A stretch of 39,909 nt of DNA from Candidatus Faecaligallichristensenella faecipullorum (lineage in GTDB: Bacteria > Bacillota > Clostridia > Christensenellales > Aristaeellaceae), in the NCBI GenBank assembly GCA_018716505.1, contig DVJW01000087.1, forward strand, positions 1 to 39,909, in the 5' to 3' direction. Under the pieces are notes generated by a model. That model ran no database searches, was not told where the DNA came from, and saw only the letters and a list, made by a program, of their open reading frames with translations. This document shows positions 9,134 through 17,427 of this stretch, in pieces. Positions within the stretch are counted from its first letter, which is position 1; every line of letters begins with the position of its first letter. The position numbers were made by a program, and so were the translations under genes.

Positions 9134-9868
9134 ATGGCGGAGGAAATTCTGGGGCATATTCATTCCATGGAGAGCTTTGGCGCGGTGGACGGGCCGGGCA
9201 TACGGTGCGTATTGTTTTTGCAGGGCTGCCCGCTTCGGTGCAAATTTTGCCACAACCCGGACACCTGGCCCGCCCAGGGCGGTCAGAGCATGACCCCTGA
9301 GCAGGCCATCCGGCGCGTTATCCGCTATAAGCCCTATATTCAAAAGACGGGCGGCGTGACCCTTTCCGGGGGCGAGCCGCTCTTGCAGAGCGCGTTTTGT
9401 TTGGAGTTCGCGCGATTGGCCCATCAAGAGGGCCTGCATGTGGCGGTGGATACCTCGGGCGCGCTGCCGTTGGATAAGGTTGAAGAGGCCGTGCGGGAGG
9501 CGGATCTGCTGCTGCTGGATATCAAGGCCATGGACGCGGAGGTTTGCCGTTCCCTCACCGGGCAGGATAATCAAAACGCCTTGGCGCTGTTAAACTGGTG
9601 CGAGGAAAACCATAAGCCGGTCTGGATCCGGCATGTGCTGGTGCCCGGGATCACCCTAAAGGACGAATTGTTGAGCGCCTTGGCCCGGCATATCGCGCAT
9701 TTCCAATGCGTGGAAAAGGTGGAACTCTTGCCCTTTCACAAATTGGGCGAGCAAAAATGGGCCAATTGCGCCGCGGCCTATGAGCTGTACGACACCCCTG
9801 AGCCCACGGAAGAGCAGGTTCAAAGGGCCAAACAAATCTTTCGGGACGCGGGCATAGAAATTGAGTGA
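9134..9868 (+). CDS. pflA: pyruvate formate-lyase activating enzyme (radical SAM)
   Basis: The protein has 244 residues. Near the N-terminus, SFGAVDGPGIRCVLFLQGC leads into the radical-SAM motif CPLRCKFC (C-X3-C-X2-C) and HNPDTW, typical of PflA. LSGGEPLLQ binds SAM. PflA puts the glycyl radical on pyruvate formate-lyase. No pflB is present on either side, where it is often found, so the partner must lie elsewhere or be another glycyl-radical enzyme. The ATG at 9134 was chosen over the TTG at 9110 because GGAGG and GCGAGG precede it and the family begins near this residue. ilvD follows after 14 nt. Confidence 0.9.
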   Translation: MAEEILGHIHSMESFGAVDGPGIRCVLFLQGCPLRCKFCHNPDTWPAQGGQSMTPEQAIRRVIRYKPYIQKTGGVTLSGGEPLLQSAFCLEFARLAHQEGLHVAVDTSGALPLDKVEEAVREADLLLLDIKAMDAEVCRSLTGQDNQNALALLNWCEENHKPVWIRHVLVPGITLKDELLSALARHIAHFQCVEKVELLPFHKLGEQKWANCAAAYELYDTPEPTEEQVQRAKQIFRDAGIEIE

Positions 9869-9882
9869 TGGAGGAATAAAAA

Positions 9883-11616
9883 ATGTTGCGAAGTCAACAG
9901 GTGCGCGCCATTGCGCCGGAAATGGACCCGCTTAGGGTGGGCATGGGCTGGAAGGTGGAGGAACTTTCCAGGCCTCAGATCATGATTGAAAGCACCTTTG
10001 GAGACAGTCATCCGGGCAGCGCGCATCTGCTGCGGCTGGCGGATGAGGCGGCGGCCGGAGTATATCAGGCGGGCGGCCGGGCGGCGCGCTATTTTGCCAC
10101 CGACATTTGCGACGGCATGGCCCAGGGGCACGACGGCATCAACTATTCCCTGGCATCCCGGGATGCCATAGCCAATTTGATTGAAATTCACGAAAAGGCC
10201 ACGCCCTTCGACGCCGGGGTATTTATCTCCAGCTGCGACAAGGCGGTGCCCGCCCATTTGATGGCCATTGGCCGGCTGAATATACCGTCCATCGTCATGA
10301 CCGGCGGGGTGATGGCCGCGGGCCCCAATCTCTTGACTTTGGAGCAAATCGGCATGTACAGCGCCATGTATGAGCGGGGCGAGATCAGTTTTGAACAATT
10401 AGAGACCTATAAACATCAGGCCTGTCCCTCCTGTGGCGCCTGTTCCTTCATGGGCACGGCCTCCACCATGCAGATCATGGCCGAGGCGCTGGGCCTCATG
10501 CTGCCGGGCAGCGCGCTCATGCCCGCCACCTGCGAGGATTTGCCGGCGGCCGCCCGCCGCGCCGGTGAGCAGGCCATGGCCCTGGCCCGGAGCGGACTGT
10601 GCGCCCGGGATATTGTGACGCAGAAGTCCTTTGAAAATGCCATTATGGTGCATGCTGCGGTTTCGGGCAGCACCAACGCGCTGCTGCATCTGCCCGCCAT
10701 TGCCCACGAATTTGGCGTTGAGCTCAGCGGGGATACCTTTGACCGGCTCCATCGGGGGGCGCATTACCTGCTGGATATCCGGCCCACCGGCAAATGGCCG
10801 GCCGAATTCTTCTATTACGCGGGCGGCGTGCCGGCCATCATGCGGGAGATCCGGTCCATGCTGCATCTGGAGGTCATGACGGTCACCGGAAAGAGCTTGG
10901 GCGAAAATTTGGAAGAACTGGAGCACAACGGCTATTATGAGCGGTGCAACCAGCTGCTAAAGCCCACCGGGCTCAAGCGCACCGACATCATTCGGGAATT
11001 TGACCACCCGCTGGGCAGCGACGGGGCGATTGCGGTTCTGAAGGGCAATTTGGCCCCGGAGGGCGCGGTCGTCAAACATACCGCCGCGCCCAAGGCCATG
11101 CATCAGGCAATTCTGCGGGCGCGCCCCTTTGACAGCGAGGAGGAGGCCATTGACGCGATTTTAAAGAAGCGCATTCAGCCCGGGGACGCGGTGTTCATTC
11201 GCTATGAAGGACCTCGTGGAAGCGGCATGCCCGAAATGTTTTATACCACCGAGGCCATTTCTTCGGATCCCGAGCTGGCCGCGTCCATCGCCTTGCTCAC
11301 CGACGGACGGTTCTCCGGGGCGTCCAAGGGCCCGGCCATCGGTCATATCTCCCCGGAGGCTGCCCAGGGCGGGCCCATTGCCCTGGTGGAGGAGGGGGAT
11401 TTGGTGAAGATCGACATCCCCAACCGCAGCCTGAGCCTGATCGGGGTGGCGGGGGAAGAAAAGTCTCCTGAGGAAATGGAAAAAATTCTGGAAGTCAGGC
11501 GCGCCCATTGGAGGCCCAAGGCCTCCAAGGTGGAGCGGGGCGTGCTGGCCTCGTTTACCCGGAGCGCGGTTTCGCCCATGCGGGGCGGCTATATGGAACA
11601 GGAACCCTCGCTCTGA
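9883..11616 (+). CDS. ilvD: IlvD/Edd-family dehydratase, probably dihydroxy-acid dehydratase
   Basis: The 577-residue protein belongs to the Fe-S dehydratase family IlvD/Edd. Likely cluster ligands are C118 (ISSCDKAVP) and the CPSCGAC motif at 181-187. The C-terminal part has EGPRGSGMPEM and TDGRFSGASKGPAIGHISPEAA. The usual job is dehydration of dihydroxy-acids in Val, Ile and Leu synthesis. Two points make the substrate uncertain. The N-terminal segment ESTFGDSHPGSAHL lacks the Cys-Asn motif of [2Fe-2S] DHADs, as in the E. coli-type enzyme. The segment TDICDGMAQGHDG recalls CDG motifs of sugar-acid dehydratases. No other ilv gene lies in the window. The ATG follows GGAGG. Confidence 0.75.
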   Translation: MLRSQQVRAIAPEMDPLRVGMGWKVEELSRPQIMIESTFGDSHPGSAHLLRLADEAAAGVYQAGGRAARYFATDICDGMAQGHDGINYSLASRDAIANLIEIHEKATPFDAGVFISSCDKAVPAHLMAIGRLNIPSIVMTGGVMAAGPNLLTLEQIGMYSAMYERGEISFEQLETYKHQACPSCGACSFMGTASTMQIMAEALGLMLPGSALMPATCEDLPAAARRAGEQAMALARSGLCARDIVTQKSFENAIMVHAAVSGSTNALLHLPAIAHEFGVELSGDTFDRLHRGAHYLLDIRPTGKWPAEFFYYAGGVPAIMREIRSMLHLEVMTVTGKSLGENLEELEHNGYYERCNQLLKPTGLKRTDIIREFDHPLGSDGAIAVLKGNLAPEGAVVKHTAAPKAMHQAILRARPFDSEEEAIDAILKKRIQPGDAVFIRYEGPRGSGMPEMFYTTEAISSDPELAASIALLTDGRFSGASKGPAIGHISPEAAQGGPIALVEEGDLVKIDIPNRSLSLIGVAGEEKSPEEMEKILEVRRAHWRPKASKVERGVLASFTRSAVSPMRGGYMEQEPSL

Positions 11617-11646
11617 TTTGCTTTGAATGGAAAGGAGAACACAAAT

Positions 11647-12579
11647 ATGCAGCGGATTTATAAAGATGTTTCGGAGCTGGTGGGCAATACCCCACTCATG
11701 GAGTTGACCGGCTATGAGCGGCGCCATGGGCTCAAGGCCCGGCTGGCCGCAAAACTGGAATGCATGAACCCGGCGGGCAGCGCCAAGGACCGGGTGGCCC
11801 GGGCCATGATCCTGGACGCCGAGGAAAAAGGGCTTTTAAAGCCGGGCGCCACCATCATTGAACCCACCAGCGGAAACACCGGCATCGGACTGGCGGCCAT
11901 GGCCGCGGCCCGGGGATACAAGGTCATCCTGACCATGCCCGAAACCATGAGCATGGAACGGCGCAAGCTGCTTCAGGCCTATGGCGCCCAGTTGGTGCTC
12001 ACCCCGGGGGCCAAGGGCATGGCCGGGGCCATTGAAGAGGCCGAGCGGCTGCATCGGGAGACGCCGGGCTCCATCATCCCGGGACAATTTGAAAACCCGG
12101 CCAACCCCCAGGCCCATTACGAGACCACCGGCCCTGAAATTTGGCGGGATACCCAGGGCGAAGTGGCGATTTTTGTGGCCGGTATCGGCACCGGCGGCAC
12201 CATCAGCGGCACCGGGCGCTATTTAAAACAGATGAATCCCAACATCCGGATTGTGGGCGTGGAACCCGCGCGCTCGCCCCTCATCAGCCAGGGCAAGTTT
12301 GGCCCCCACGGCCTGCAGGGCATCGGTGCGAATTTCATCCCGGATAACCTGGATCGTTCGATCTATGATGAAATCATCACCGTTACCGATGAACAGGCCT
12401 ATGCCGCGGGCCGGGAAATCGCCCAGGGCGAGGGCGTATTGGTGGGCATCACTTCAGGCGCGGCGGTTTACGCGGCGAAGGTGTTGGCCCAGAGGCCGGA
12501 AAATGAGGGCAAGCTGATCGTGGCGCTGCTGCCCGATACCGGCGAGCGCTATCTTTCCACCCCCATGTTCGCGGAATAA
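11647..12579 (+). CDS. cysK: O-acetylserine sulfhydrylase (cysteine synthase A)
   Basis: The protein has 310 residues, the normal CysK length. It makes cysteine from O-acetylserine and sulfide with PLP. VGNTPLMEL starts the fold, the PLP lysine is K47 in NPAGSAKDRVA, EPTSGNTGIGLA binds the substrate carboxylate, and GIGTGGTISGTGRYL binds the phosphate of PLP. GITSGAAVYAA lies near the C-terminus. Most family members have NPGGSVKDR, so the Ala pair is a mild variation. The ATG at 11647 is preceded by AAAGGAG with 9 nt spacing, and the upstream in-frame TTG at 11623 is unlikely. An intrinsic terminator follows directly. Confidence 0.95.
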   Translation: MQRIYKDVSELVGNTPLMELTGYERRHGLKARLAAKLECMNPAGSAKDRVARAMILDAEEKGLLKPGATIIEPTSGNTGIGLAAMAAARGYKVILTMPETMSMERRKLLQAYGAQLVLTPGAKGMAGAIEEAERLHRETPGSIIPGQFENPANPQAHYETTGPEIWRDTQGEVAIFVAGIGTGGTISGTGRYLKQMNPNIRIVGVEPARSPLISQGKFGPHGLQGIGANFIPDNLDRSIYDEIITVTDEQAYAAGREIAQGEGVLVGITSGAAVYAAKVLAQRPENEGKLIVALLPDTGERYLSTPMFAE

Positions 12580-12586
12580 GGCGCAG

Positions 12587-12626
12587 AACAGACCGGAGTT
12601 TTATTTGAACTCCGGTCTGTTTTTCT
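12587..12626 (+). terminator. intrinsic terminator after cysK
   Basis: Perfect 14-bp arms AACAGACCGGAGTT and AACTCCGGTCTGTT flank a 7-nt loop and are followed by TTTCT. This closes the run of genes that enters the window from the left. Confidence 0.92.
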
Positions 12627-12630
12627 GCAA

Positions 12631-12659
12631 TGTGTTAAAAATCGAAATATTTTAACACA
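12631..12659. promoter_or_regulatory. palindrome upstream of his promoter, candidate operator
   Basis: Perfect 10-bp inverted repeat TGTGTTAAAA / TTTTAACACA with a 9-nt centre, ending 4 nt before the -35 box of the his promoter. There is no run of T after it, so it is not a second terminator. The position fits an activator or repressor site. The regulator is unknown. Confidence 0.55.
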
Positions 12660-12692
12660 TCACTTGACTAAAGTGGTAAAGTGTTTTATACT
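12660..12692 (+). promoter_or_regulatory. his operon promoter with overlapping repeats
   Basis: TTGACT at 12664-12669 and TATACT at 12687-12692 are 17 bp apart. The -35 box lies inside the inverted repeat CACTT-GACTA-AAGTG, and TAAAGTG occurs twice as a direct repeat (12669-12675 and 12677-12683) across the spacer, a layout typical of repressor binding. The predicted start of transcription is near A12699, which gives a leader of only about 27 nt before hisZ and leaves no room for a T-box or attenuator. Confidence 0.8.
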
Positions 12693-12725
12693 ATTGCCAT
12701 AAGCGGAAAGGAGCGTGCCGAAAAT

Positions 12726-13850
12726 TTGGAGCAGTTTATCGATAGCCTGCGCAAGGAAGAGCGCATCACGCTGCGTCTCAGGCAGTTGTATGAGCGGTTG
12801 AATTACCGGAAATTCCGGATGCGCAAGTTTGAGGAATATCAGCTGTACGCGGATAACAAAAACTTTTTAAAGAGCGAAAATGTGATCACCTTCCACGATT
12901 TGGATGGCCGGCTGATGGCCTTAAAGCCCGACGTCACGCTGTCCATCGTTAAAAATACCAAGGCGGATCTGGAGCATTCCGAAAAGCTCTATTATATCGA
13001 AAACGTGTACCGCCTGAGCCGGCATAACCACGAATACCGGGAGATCAGTCAGATGGGCCTGGAGTACATTGGCCGGGTGGATGAATATGCGGCCCTGGAA
13101 GTGGCGCATCTGGCCATGGAGAGCCTGAAAGCCATTGATCAGCGCTTTGTGCTGGAGTTCAGCCATATGGGCTTTATTTCCGGATTGCTGGACAACATCA
13201 ATCTGGACTCCGAGACGCGGGGGCAGGTTATTGATTGCATCCGCAGCAAAAACGCCCATGAGCTCAAGCGAATCCTGGCTCAAAGCGGGGTTTCCAGCTT
13301 TTATGCCGGGCGCATAGAGCGCTTGCCCGGACTGTACGGCGGTTTTGAACCGGTGCTCAAAAGCGCCCGGGAAATCGCGGTCAACGATACCATGGCCCAA
13401 GCCTTGGACGAGCTGCAAAAGCTGTACGCCGCCCTGAGCCGGCTCGCGGACGCTTCCACGCTCAGGCTGGACTTCTCTTTGATCAATGATATCGACTATT
13501 ACAACGGCATGATCTTTCAGGGCTATGTGGAAAAGGTGCCCCAGGCGGTGCTGTCGGGCGGCCGGTACGATCTGCTGCTCCGAAAAATGGGCAAGCAGGC
13601 CCAGGCCCTGGGCTTTGCGCTGTATCTGGACGAGCTGAACCGCTGTTATCCCACCCAGCGTGATCTGGATGTGGATGTGCTGGCGCTTCGGGAAAACGGG
13701 GACGAGGCCGGGTTTGCGGCCGCGGTTTGGGCGCTCTGTCAAAGCGGCCTGAGCGTACGGGCCGAAAATGAGTTTTGCGGGGAGATTCGCTATAAAAAGC
13801 TGATGCGCTATCAGGATGGCGCGCTCAGGGAGGTGAACGAGGATGCTTAA
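12726..13850 (+). CDS. hisZ: ATP phosphoribosyltransferase regulatory subunit HisZ
   Basis: The protein is a class II histidyl-tRNA-synthetase-like paralogue of about 374 residues. VITFHDLDGRLMALKPDVTLSIVKN and YYIENVYR match the HisZ catalytic-like core. DIDYYNGMIFQGYV and LSGGRYDLLLRKMG match motif 3 regions. It lacks the anticodon-binding domain of HisS and precedes a short HisG, so it must be the regulatory subunit that makes HisG active and sensitive to histidine. The frame is open back to a GTG at 12681, but that lies inside the promoter spacer. The TTG at 12726, 12 nt after AAAGGAG, is the best start. It overlaps hisG by 8 nt. Confidence 0.9.
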   Translation: MEQFIDSLRKEERITLRLRQLYERLNYRKFRMRKFEEYQLYADNKNFLKSENVITFHDLDGRLMALKPDVTLSIVKNTKADLEHSEKLYYIENVYRLSRHNHEYREISQMGLEYIGRVDEYAALEVAHLAMESLKAIDQRFVLEFSHMGFISGLLDNINLDSETRGQVIDCIRSKNAHELKRILAQSGVSSFYAGRIERLPGLYGGFEPVLKSAREIAVNDTMAQALDELQKLYAALSRLADASTLRLDFSLINDIDYYNGMIFQGYVEKVPQAVLSGGRYDLLLRKMGKQAQALGFALYLDELNRCYPTQRDLDVDVLALRENGDEAGFAAAVWALCQSGLSVRAENEFCGEIRYKKLMRYQDGALREVNEDA

Positions 13851-14469
13851 CATCGCGCTGCCCAAGGGCAGACTGGGCGACAAGGTGTACAGGCTGTTCT
13901 CGGAGATGGGCTATGATTGCCCCTCGATAAACGAGGACAACCGCAAGCTGGTCTTCACCAACGAGCGCAACGGGGTGAGCTACCTGTTGGTCAAGCCCTC
14001 GGACGTGGCCATCTATGTGGAGCATGGCGCGGCGGACGTGGGGGTTGTGGGCAAGGATGTGCTGCTGGAAGGCGGAAACGATGTCTACGAACTGATGGAT
14101 TTGCATTTGGGCAAATGCCGCATGGCCGTGGCCGCGCCCAACGATTATGTGGACGATCCCAACGGAATCTTGCGGGTGGCCACCAAATACCCGAACATCG
14201 CCAAGAACTATTACCGCTCGCTCAACCGCGAAATCGACATCATCAAGCTCAACGGTTCCATTGAGCTGGCCCCCATATTGGGGCTCAGCGATGTGATTGT
14301 GGATATTGTGGAGACCGGAAGCACCTTGCGGGAGAACAACCTCAAGGTGGTGACCGAGTTTTTGAACATCAGCGCGCGGTTTATCGCCAACAAATCCAGC
14401 TTTAAATTTAAAAGCGAGATCATTGAACAAATGCTGAGCCGGCTGAAGGAGGCTGTTTCCCATGATTAA
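13843..14469 (+). CDS. hisG: ATP phosphoribosyltransferase, short form HisG
   Basis: The protein has 208 residues and lacks the C-terminal ACT-like regulatory domain of long HisG, so it needs HisZ. It starts MLNIALPKGRLGDKVY, then has KPSDVAIYVEHGAADVGVVGKDVL and DVIVDIVETGSTLRENNL, the PRPP-binding segment. It catalyses the first step, joining ATP and PRPP. It overlaps hisZ by 8 nt and hisD by 8 nt, which indicates translational coupling. Confidence 0.96.
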   Translation: MLNIALPKGRLGDKVYRLFSEMGYDCPSINEDNRKLVFTNERNGVSYLLVKPSDVAIYVEHGAADVGVVGKDVLLEGGNDVYELMDLHLGKCRMAVAAPNDYVDDPNGILRVATKYPNIAKNYYRSLNREIDIIKLNGSIELAPILGLSDVIVDIVETGSTLRENNLKVVTEFLNISARFIANKSSFKFKSEIIEQMLSRLKEAVSHD

Positions 14470-15745
14470 GATTTATCAGTATGCGGATATGAACCCGGAG
14501 GAGATCTTTAACCGCAAGGTGGAACAGAACGACGAGGTGGAGGCCATTGTGGCCGGGATCATCGACCGGGTGCGCAAAGAGGGCGACGCGGCGCTGACGG
14601 ATTACGCCTGGCAGTTCGATCATTGCCGCCTGGATGCCCTGGAAGTCAGCGACGAGGAGATTCAGGCCGCCTTTGAGCGCACGGACAAGGAATTTATCAA
14701 GACCTTGGAAATGGCCGCCCAGAATATCCGCGCCTTTCACAGCCGCCAGATCCGCAAAAATTTCATGATCAACGACCAAGAGGGCGTGGTGTTGGGCCAA
14801 AGGGTAATGCCCATTGAAAAGGTGGGCCTGTATGTGCCGGGCGGCACGGCCAGCTATCCCTCCACCGTGCTCATGGACGCCATACCGGCCCAGTTGGCCG
14901 GGGTGAAGCAGATCATCATGGTCTCCCCGCCCGACAAGGAAGGGAAAATTGCCGATCCCATACTGGCCGCGGCCAAGGTGGCCGGGGTCAACCGGATCTT
15001 CAAGGTGGGCGGCGCCCAGGCGGTGGCCGCGCTGGCCTACGGCACCCAGAGCGTGCCCAAGGTGGACAAGATCGTGGGCCCGGGCAATATTTTTGTGGCC
15101 ACGGCCAAGCGGCGGGTGTTCGGAGTGGTGGATATCGACATGATCGCCGGGCCCAGTGAAATTCTGGTGTTGGCCGACGGAAGCTGCAATCCGGCCTATG
15201 TGGCCGCGGATATGCTGTCCCAGGCCGAGCATGACAAACTGGCCTCCGCGGTGCTGGTCACCGACAGCATGGAGCTGGCCCAGGCGGTGCAGGCCCAGTT
15301 GGAAATTCAAATTCCCAAGCTGGCCCGCGCCGAAATCGCCCGCACCTCCATTGAAAACAACGGCAAGATCATCGTATCGGACAGCATGAGCCAGGCGATT
15401 TCCATCAGCAACCTCATCGCCCCCGAACATTTGGAAGTCTGTGTGGACGATCCCTTCGCCTGTTTAAACGCCATAACCAACGCGGGCTCGGTTTTCCTGG
15501 GCAAGAATGTGCCCGAGGCCCTGGGCGATTATTTCGCGGGGCCCAACCATACCTTGCCCACCAGCGGCACCGCCCGCTTTTCTTCCCCGCTTTCGGTGGA
15601 CGACTTCGTGAAAAAGTCCAGCTTTATCTATTACACCAAAGAGGCGCTGGGCAAGGTGCAGGACCGGGTGGTGGATTTCGCCATGCGCGAAGGCCTGCAG
15701 GGGCATGCCAATTCGGTGGCCATCCGCTTTCGAGAGGAGGAATGA
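14462..15745 (+). CDS. hisD: histidinol dehydrogenase HisD
   Basis: The protein has 427 residues, standard for HisD. It oxidises histidinol to histidine in two NAD-dependent steps, with zinc. Family segments visible are GLYVPGGTASYPSTVLM, GGAQAVAALAYGTQSVP, VGPGNIFVATAKR, DMIAGPSEILVLAD and LSQAEHD, followed by GPNHTLPTSGTARF. The start overlaps the end of hisG. hisC starts 4 nt after its stop. Confidence 0.97.
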   Translation: MIKIYQYADMNPEEIFNRKVEQNDEVEAIVAGIIDRVRKEGDAALTDYAWQFDHCRLDALEVSDEEIQAAFERTDKEFIKTLEMAAQNIRAFHSRQIRKNFMINDQEGVVLGQRVMPIEKVGLYVPGGTASYPSTVLMDAIPAQLAGVKQIIMVSPPDKEGKIADPILAAAKVAGVNRIFKVGGAQAVAALAYGTQSVPKVDKIVGPGNIFVATAKRRVFGVVDIDMIAGPSEILVLADGSCNPAYVAADMLSQAEHDKLASAVLVTDSMELAQAVQAQLEIQIPKLARAEIARTSIENNGKIIVSDSMSQAISISNLIAPEHLEVCVDDPFACLNAITNAGSVFLGKNVPEALGDYFAGPNHTLPTSGTARFSSPLSVDDFVKKSSFIYYTKEALGKVQDRVVDFAMREGLQGHANSVAIRFREEE

Positions 15746-15748
15746 GCC

Positions 15749-16822
15749 GTGAGCCGCTTTCTCTCTTCGCGCTTTGCGGATATTGAGCCTTATACCCCGG
15801 GCGAACAGCCCCAGGATATGCAGTATGTGAAGCTGAACACCAATGAAAATCCCTATCCGCCGGCGCCGGGCGTAATTCGGCTCATCAATGAGGCCCAAAC
15901 CAGCCGGCTCAATCTGTATTCCGATCCCACAGTGGAGCCGCTGATTCAGGAGTTGGCCCGGTTTTACAAGCTGAGGCCCGGCCAGATTTTTGCGGGCAAC
16001 GGCTCGGACGAGGTGCTGGCCTTTGCATTTCTGGCCTTCTGCGACCGGGAGCGCAAGGTGTGCTTTCCCGAGATTTCATACGGATTTTATAAGGTGTTCG
16101 CCCGGCTGTTTAACCTGGACGACGCCCGGGCCATACCGCTGAAGGCGGATTTCTCCATTGATCCCGAGGATTATGTAAACTGCGGCCGGAATGTGGTCAT
16201 TGCCAACCCCAACGCGCCCACCGGGCTCAGCCTTTCGGTTCAGCAAATCGAGCGCATCGTGAAGACCAATCCCGGCTATGTGGTGATCGTGGACGAGGCG
16301 TATGTGGACTTCGGGGGCAAGAGCTGCCTGGAGCTGATTGAAAAGTATGATAACCTTTTGATCGTCCGCACCTTTTCCAAGTCCCGCTCGTTGGCCGGGG
16401 CGCGGTTGGGCTTTGCCATGGGGGCGGAGGGCTTGATCGAGGACTTGAACCGCATGAAGTTCTCCTTTAACCCCTATAACATCAACCGGCTCACCATGCT
16501 GGCCGGGGTGGAGGCCGTAAAAGACCGGACCTACTTTGAAGATTGCCTGAAGAAAATCATCAAAACCCGGGAGGAGAGCGCGTTGCATCTTATGGAGATG
16601 GGCTTTGAGGTGTTGCCCTCCAAGGCCAATTTCCTGTTTGCCCGCCACCCGGCTCTGAAGGGCGAGGCCTATTACCGGGCGCTCAAGCAAAGGGGCGTGC
16701 TGGTGCGGCATTTCGCCCAACCGGAGAGCATCGCGAATTTTGTGCGCATCACCATCGGCACCCCGGAGCAGATGGAAATCTTGCTTCAGAAAACCCGGGA
16801 AATTCTACATCAGGAGGGATAG
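15749..16822 (+). CDS. hisC: histidinol-phosphate aminotransferase HisC
   Basis: The 357-residue PLP enzyme turns imidazole-acetol phosphate and glutamate into histidinol phosphate. It shows KLNTNENPYPPAPGV at the substrate site, GNGSDEVLAFAF, NPNAPTG, VIVDEAYVDF, and TFSKSRSLAGARLGFA with the PLP lysine in FSKS. NFLFARHP lies near the C-terminus. The start is GTG at 15749, with GAGGAGG inside the end of hisD as its ribosome site; no ATG is available in frame near it. Confidence 0.96.
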   Translation: MSRFLSSRFADIEPYTPGEQPQDMQYVKLNTNENPYPPAPGVIRLINEAQTSRLNLYSDPTVEPLIQELARFYKLRPGQIFAGNGSDEVLAFAFLAFCDRERKVCFPEISYGFYKVFARLFNLDDARAIPLKADFSIDPEDYVNCGRNVVIANPNAPTGLSLSVQQIERIVKTNPGYVVIVDEAYVDFGGKSCLELIEKYDNLLIVRTFSKSRSLAGARLGFAMGAEGLIEDLNRMKFSFNPYNINRLTMLAGVEAVKDRTYFEDCLKKIIKTREESALHLMEMGFEVLPSKANFLFARHPALKGEAYYRALKQRGVLVRHFAQPESIANFVRITIGTPEQMEILLQKTREILHQEG

Positions 16823-16825
16823 CGC

Positions 16826-17413
16826 ATGCGCAGGGCGGAAATTGAGCGCAGCACCAACGAAACGCGCATTCAAATGGCGCTGAACCTGGATGGTTCCGGG
16901 CGCTATCAAAACGACACTGGATGCGGCTTTTTAAATCATATGCTGGACCTGTTCGCCCGGCACGGGCGCTTTGACCTGACCGTTCGCTGCCAGGGGGATA
17001 TGCAGGTGGACGCCCACCACACCGTGGAGGACGTGGGCATTGTGCTGGGTATGGCCTTTAAGCAGGCTCTGGGGGATATGCGCGGCATTACCCGGTACGG
17101 CAGCATGCTCCTGCCCATGGACGAAGCGCTGGTCCTGTGCGCGGTGGATATCAGCGGCCGGGCTCATCTTCAGTATCAGGCCCAGATTCCATCGCAAAAG
17201 GTGGGGGATTTTGATACCGAGCTGGCCAAGGAATTTTTCCTGGCCTTTTGCCGGACGCTCAACGCCACCTTGCACATCCGCCAGCTGGATGGGGAAAACA
17301 GCCATCACATCATTGAGGCCATGTTCAAGGCCTTTGGCCGGGCCATGAGCCAGGCCGTGGCCATGGATGAGCGCAGCGCCGGCGAGATACCGTCCACCAA
17401 GGGCGTTTTGTAA
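16826..17413 (+). CDS. hisB: imidazoleglycerol-phosphate dehydratase HisB
   Basis: The protein has 195 residues, matching the single-function IGPD form without the N-terminal phosphatase of the enterobacterial fusion. The Mn-binding His motifs are DAHHTVEDVG near residues 55-64 and NSHHIIEAMFKAFGRA near 153-168. GCGFLNHMLDLFARHG is near the start. The separate phosphatase HisK at the end of the operon fits this form. GGAGGG in the hisC tail serves as ribosome site. Confidence 0.97.
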   Translation: MRRAEIERSTNETRIQMALNLDGSGRYQNDTGCGFLNHMLDLFARHGRFDLTVRCQGDMQVDAHHTVEDVGIVLGMAFKQALGDMRGITRYGSMLLPMDEALVLCAVDISGRAHLQYQAQIPSQKVGDFDTELAKEFFLAFCRTLNATLHIRQLDGENSHHIIEAMFKAFGRAMSQAVAMDERSAGEIPSTKGVL

Positions 17414-17427
17414 GGGAGGAAGGGCTT

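Noticed and set aside
12631-12659. Rex-type redox operator before the his promoter
   Set aside because: The half-sites GTTAA/TTAAC are similar to Rex sites, but the gap between them is far longer than in known Rex sites.
12681-12725. GTG start for hisZ at 12681
   Set aside because: It lies upstream of the predicted transcript start, inside the promoter, and has no ribosome site.
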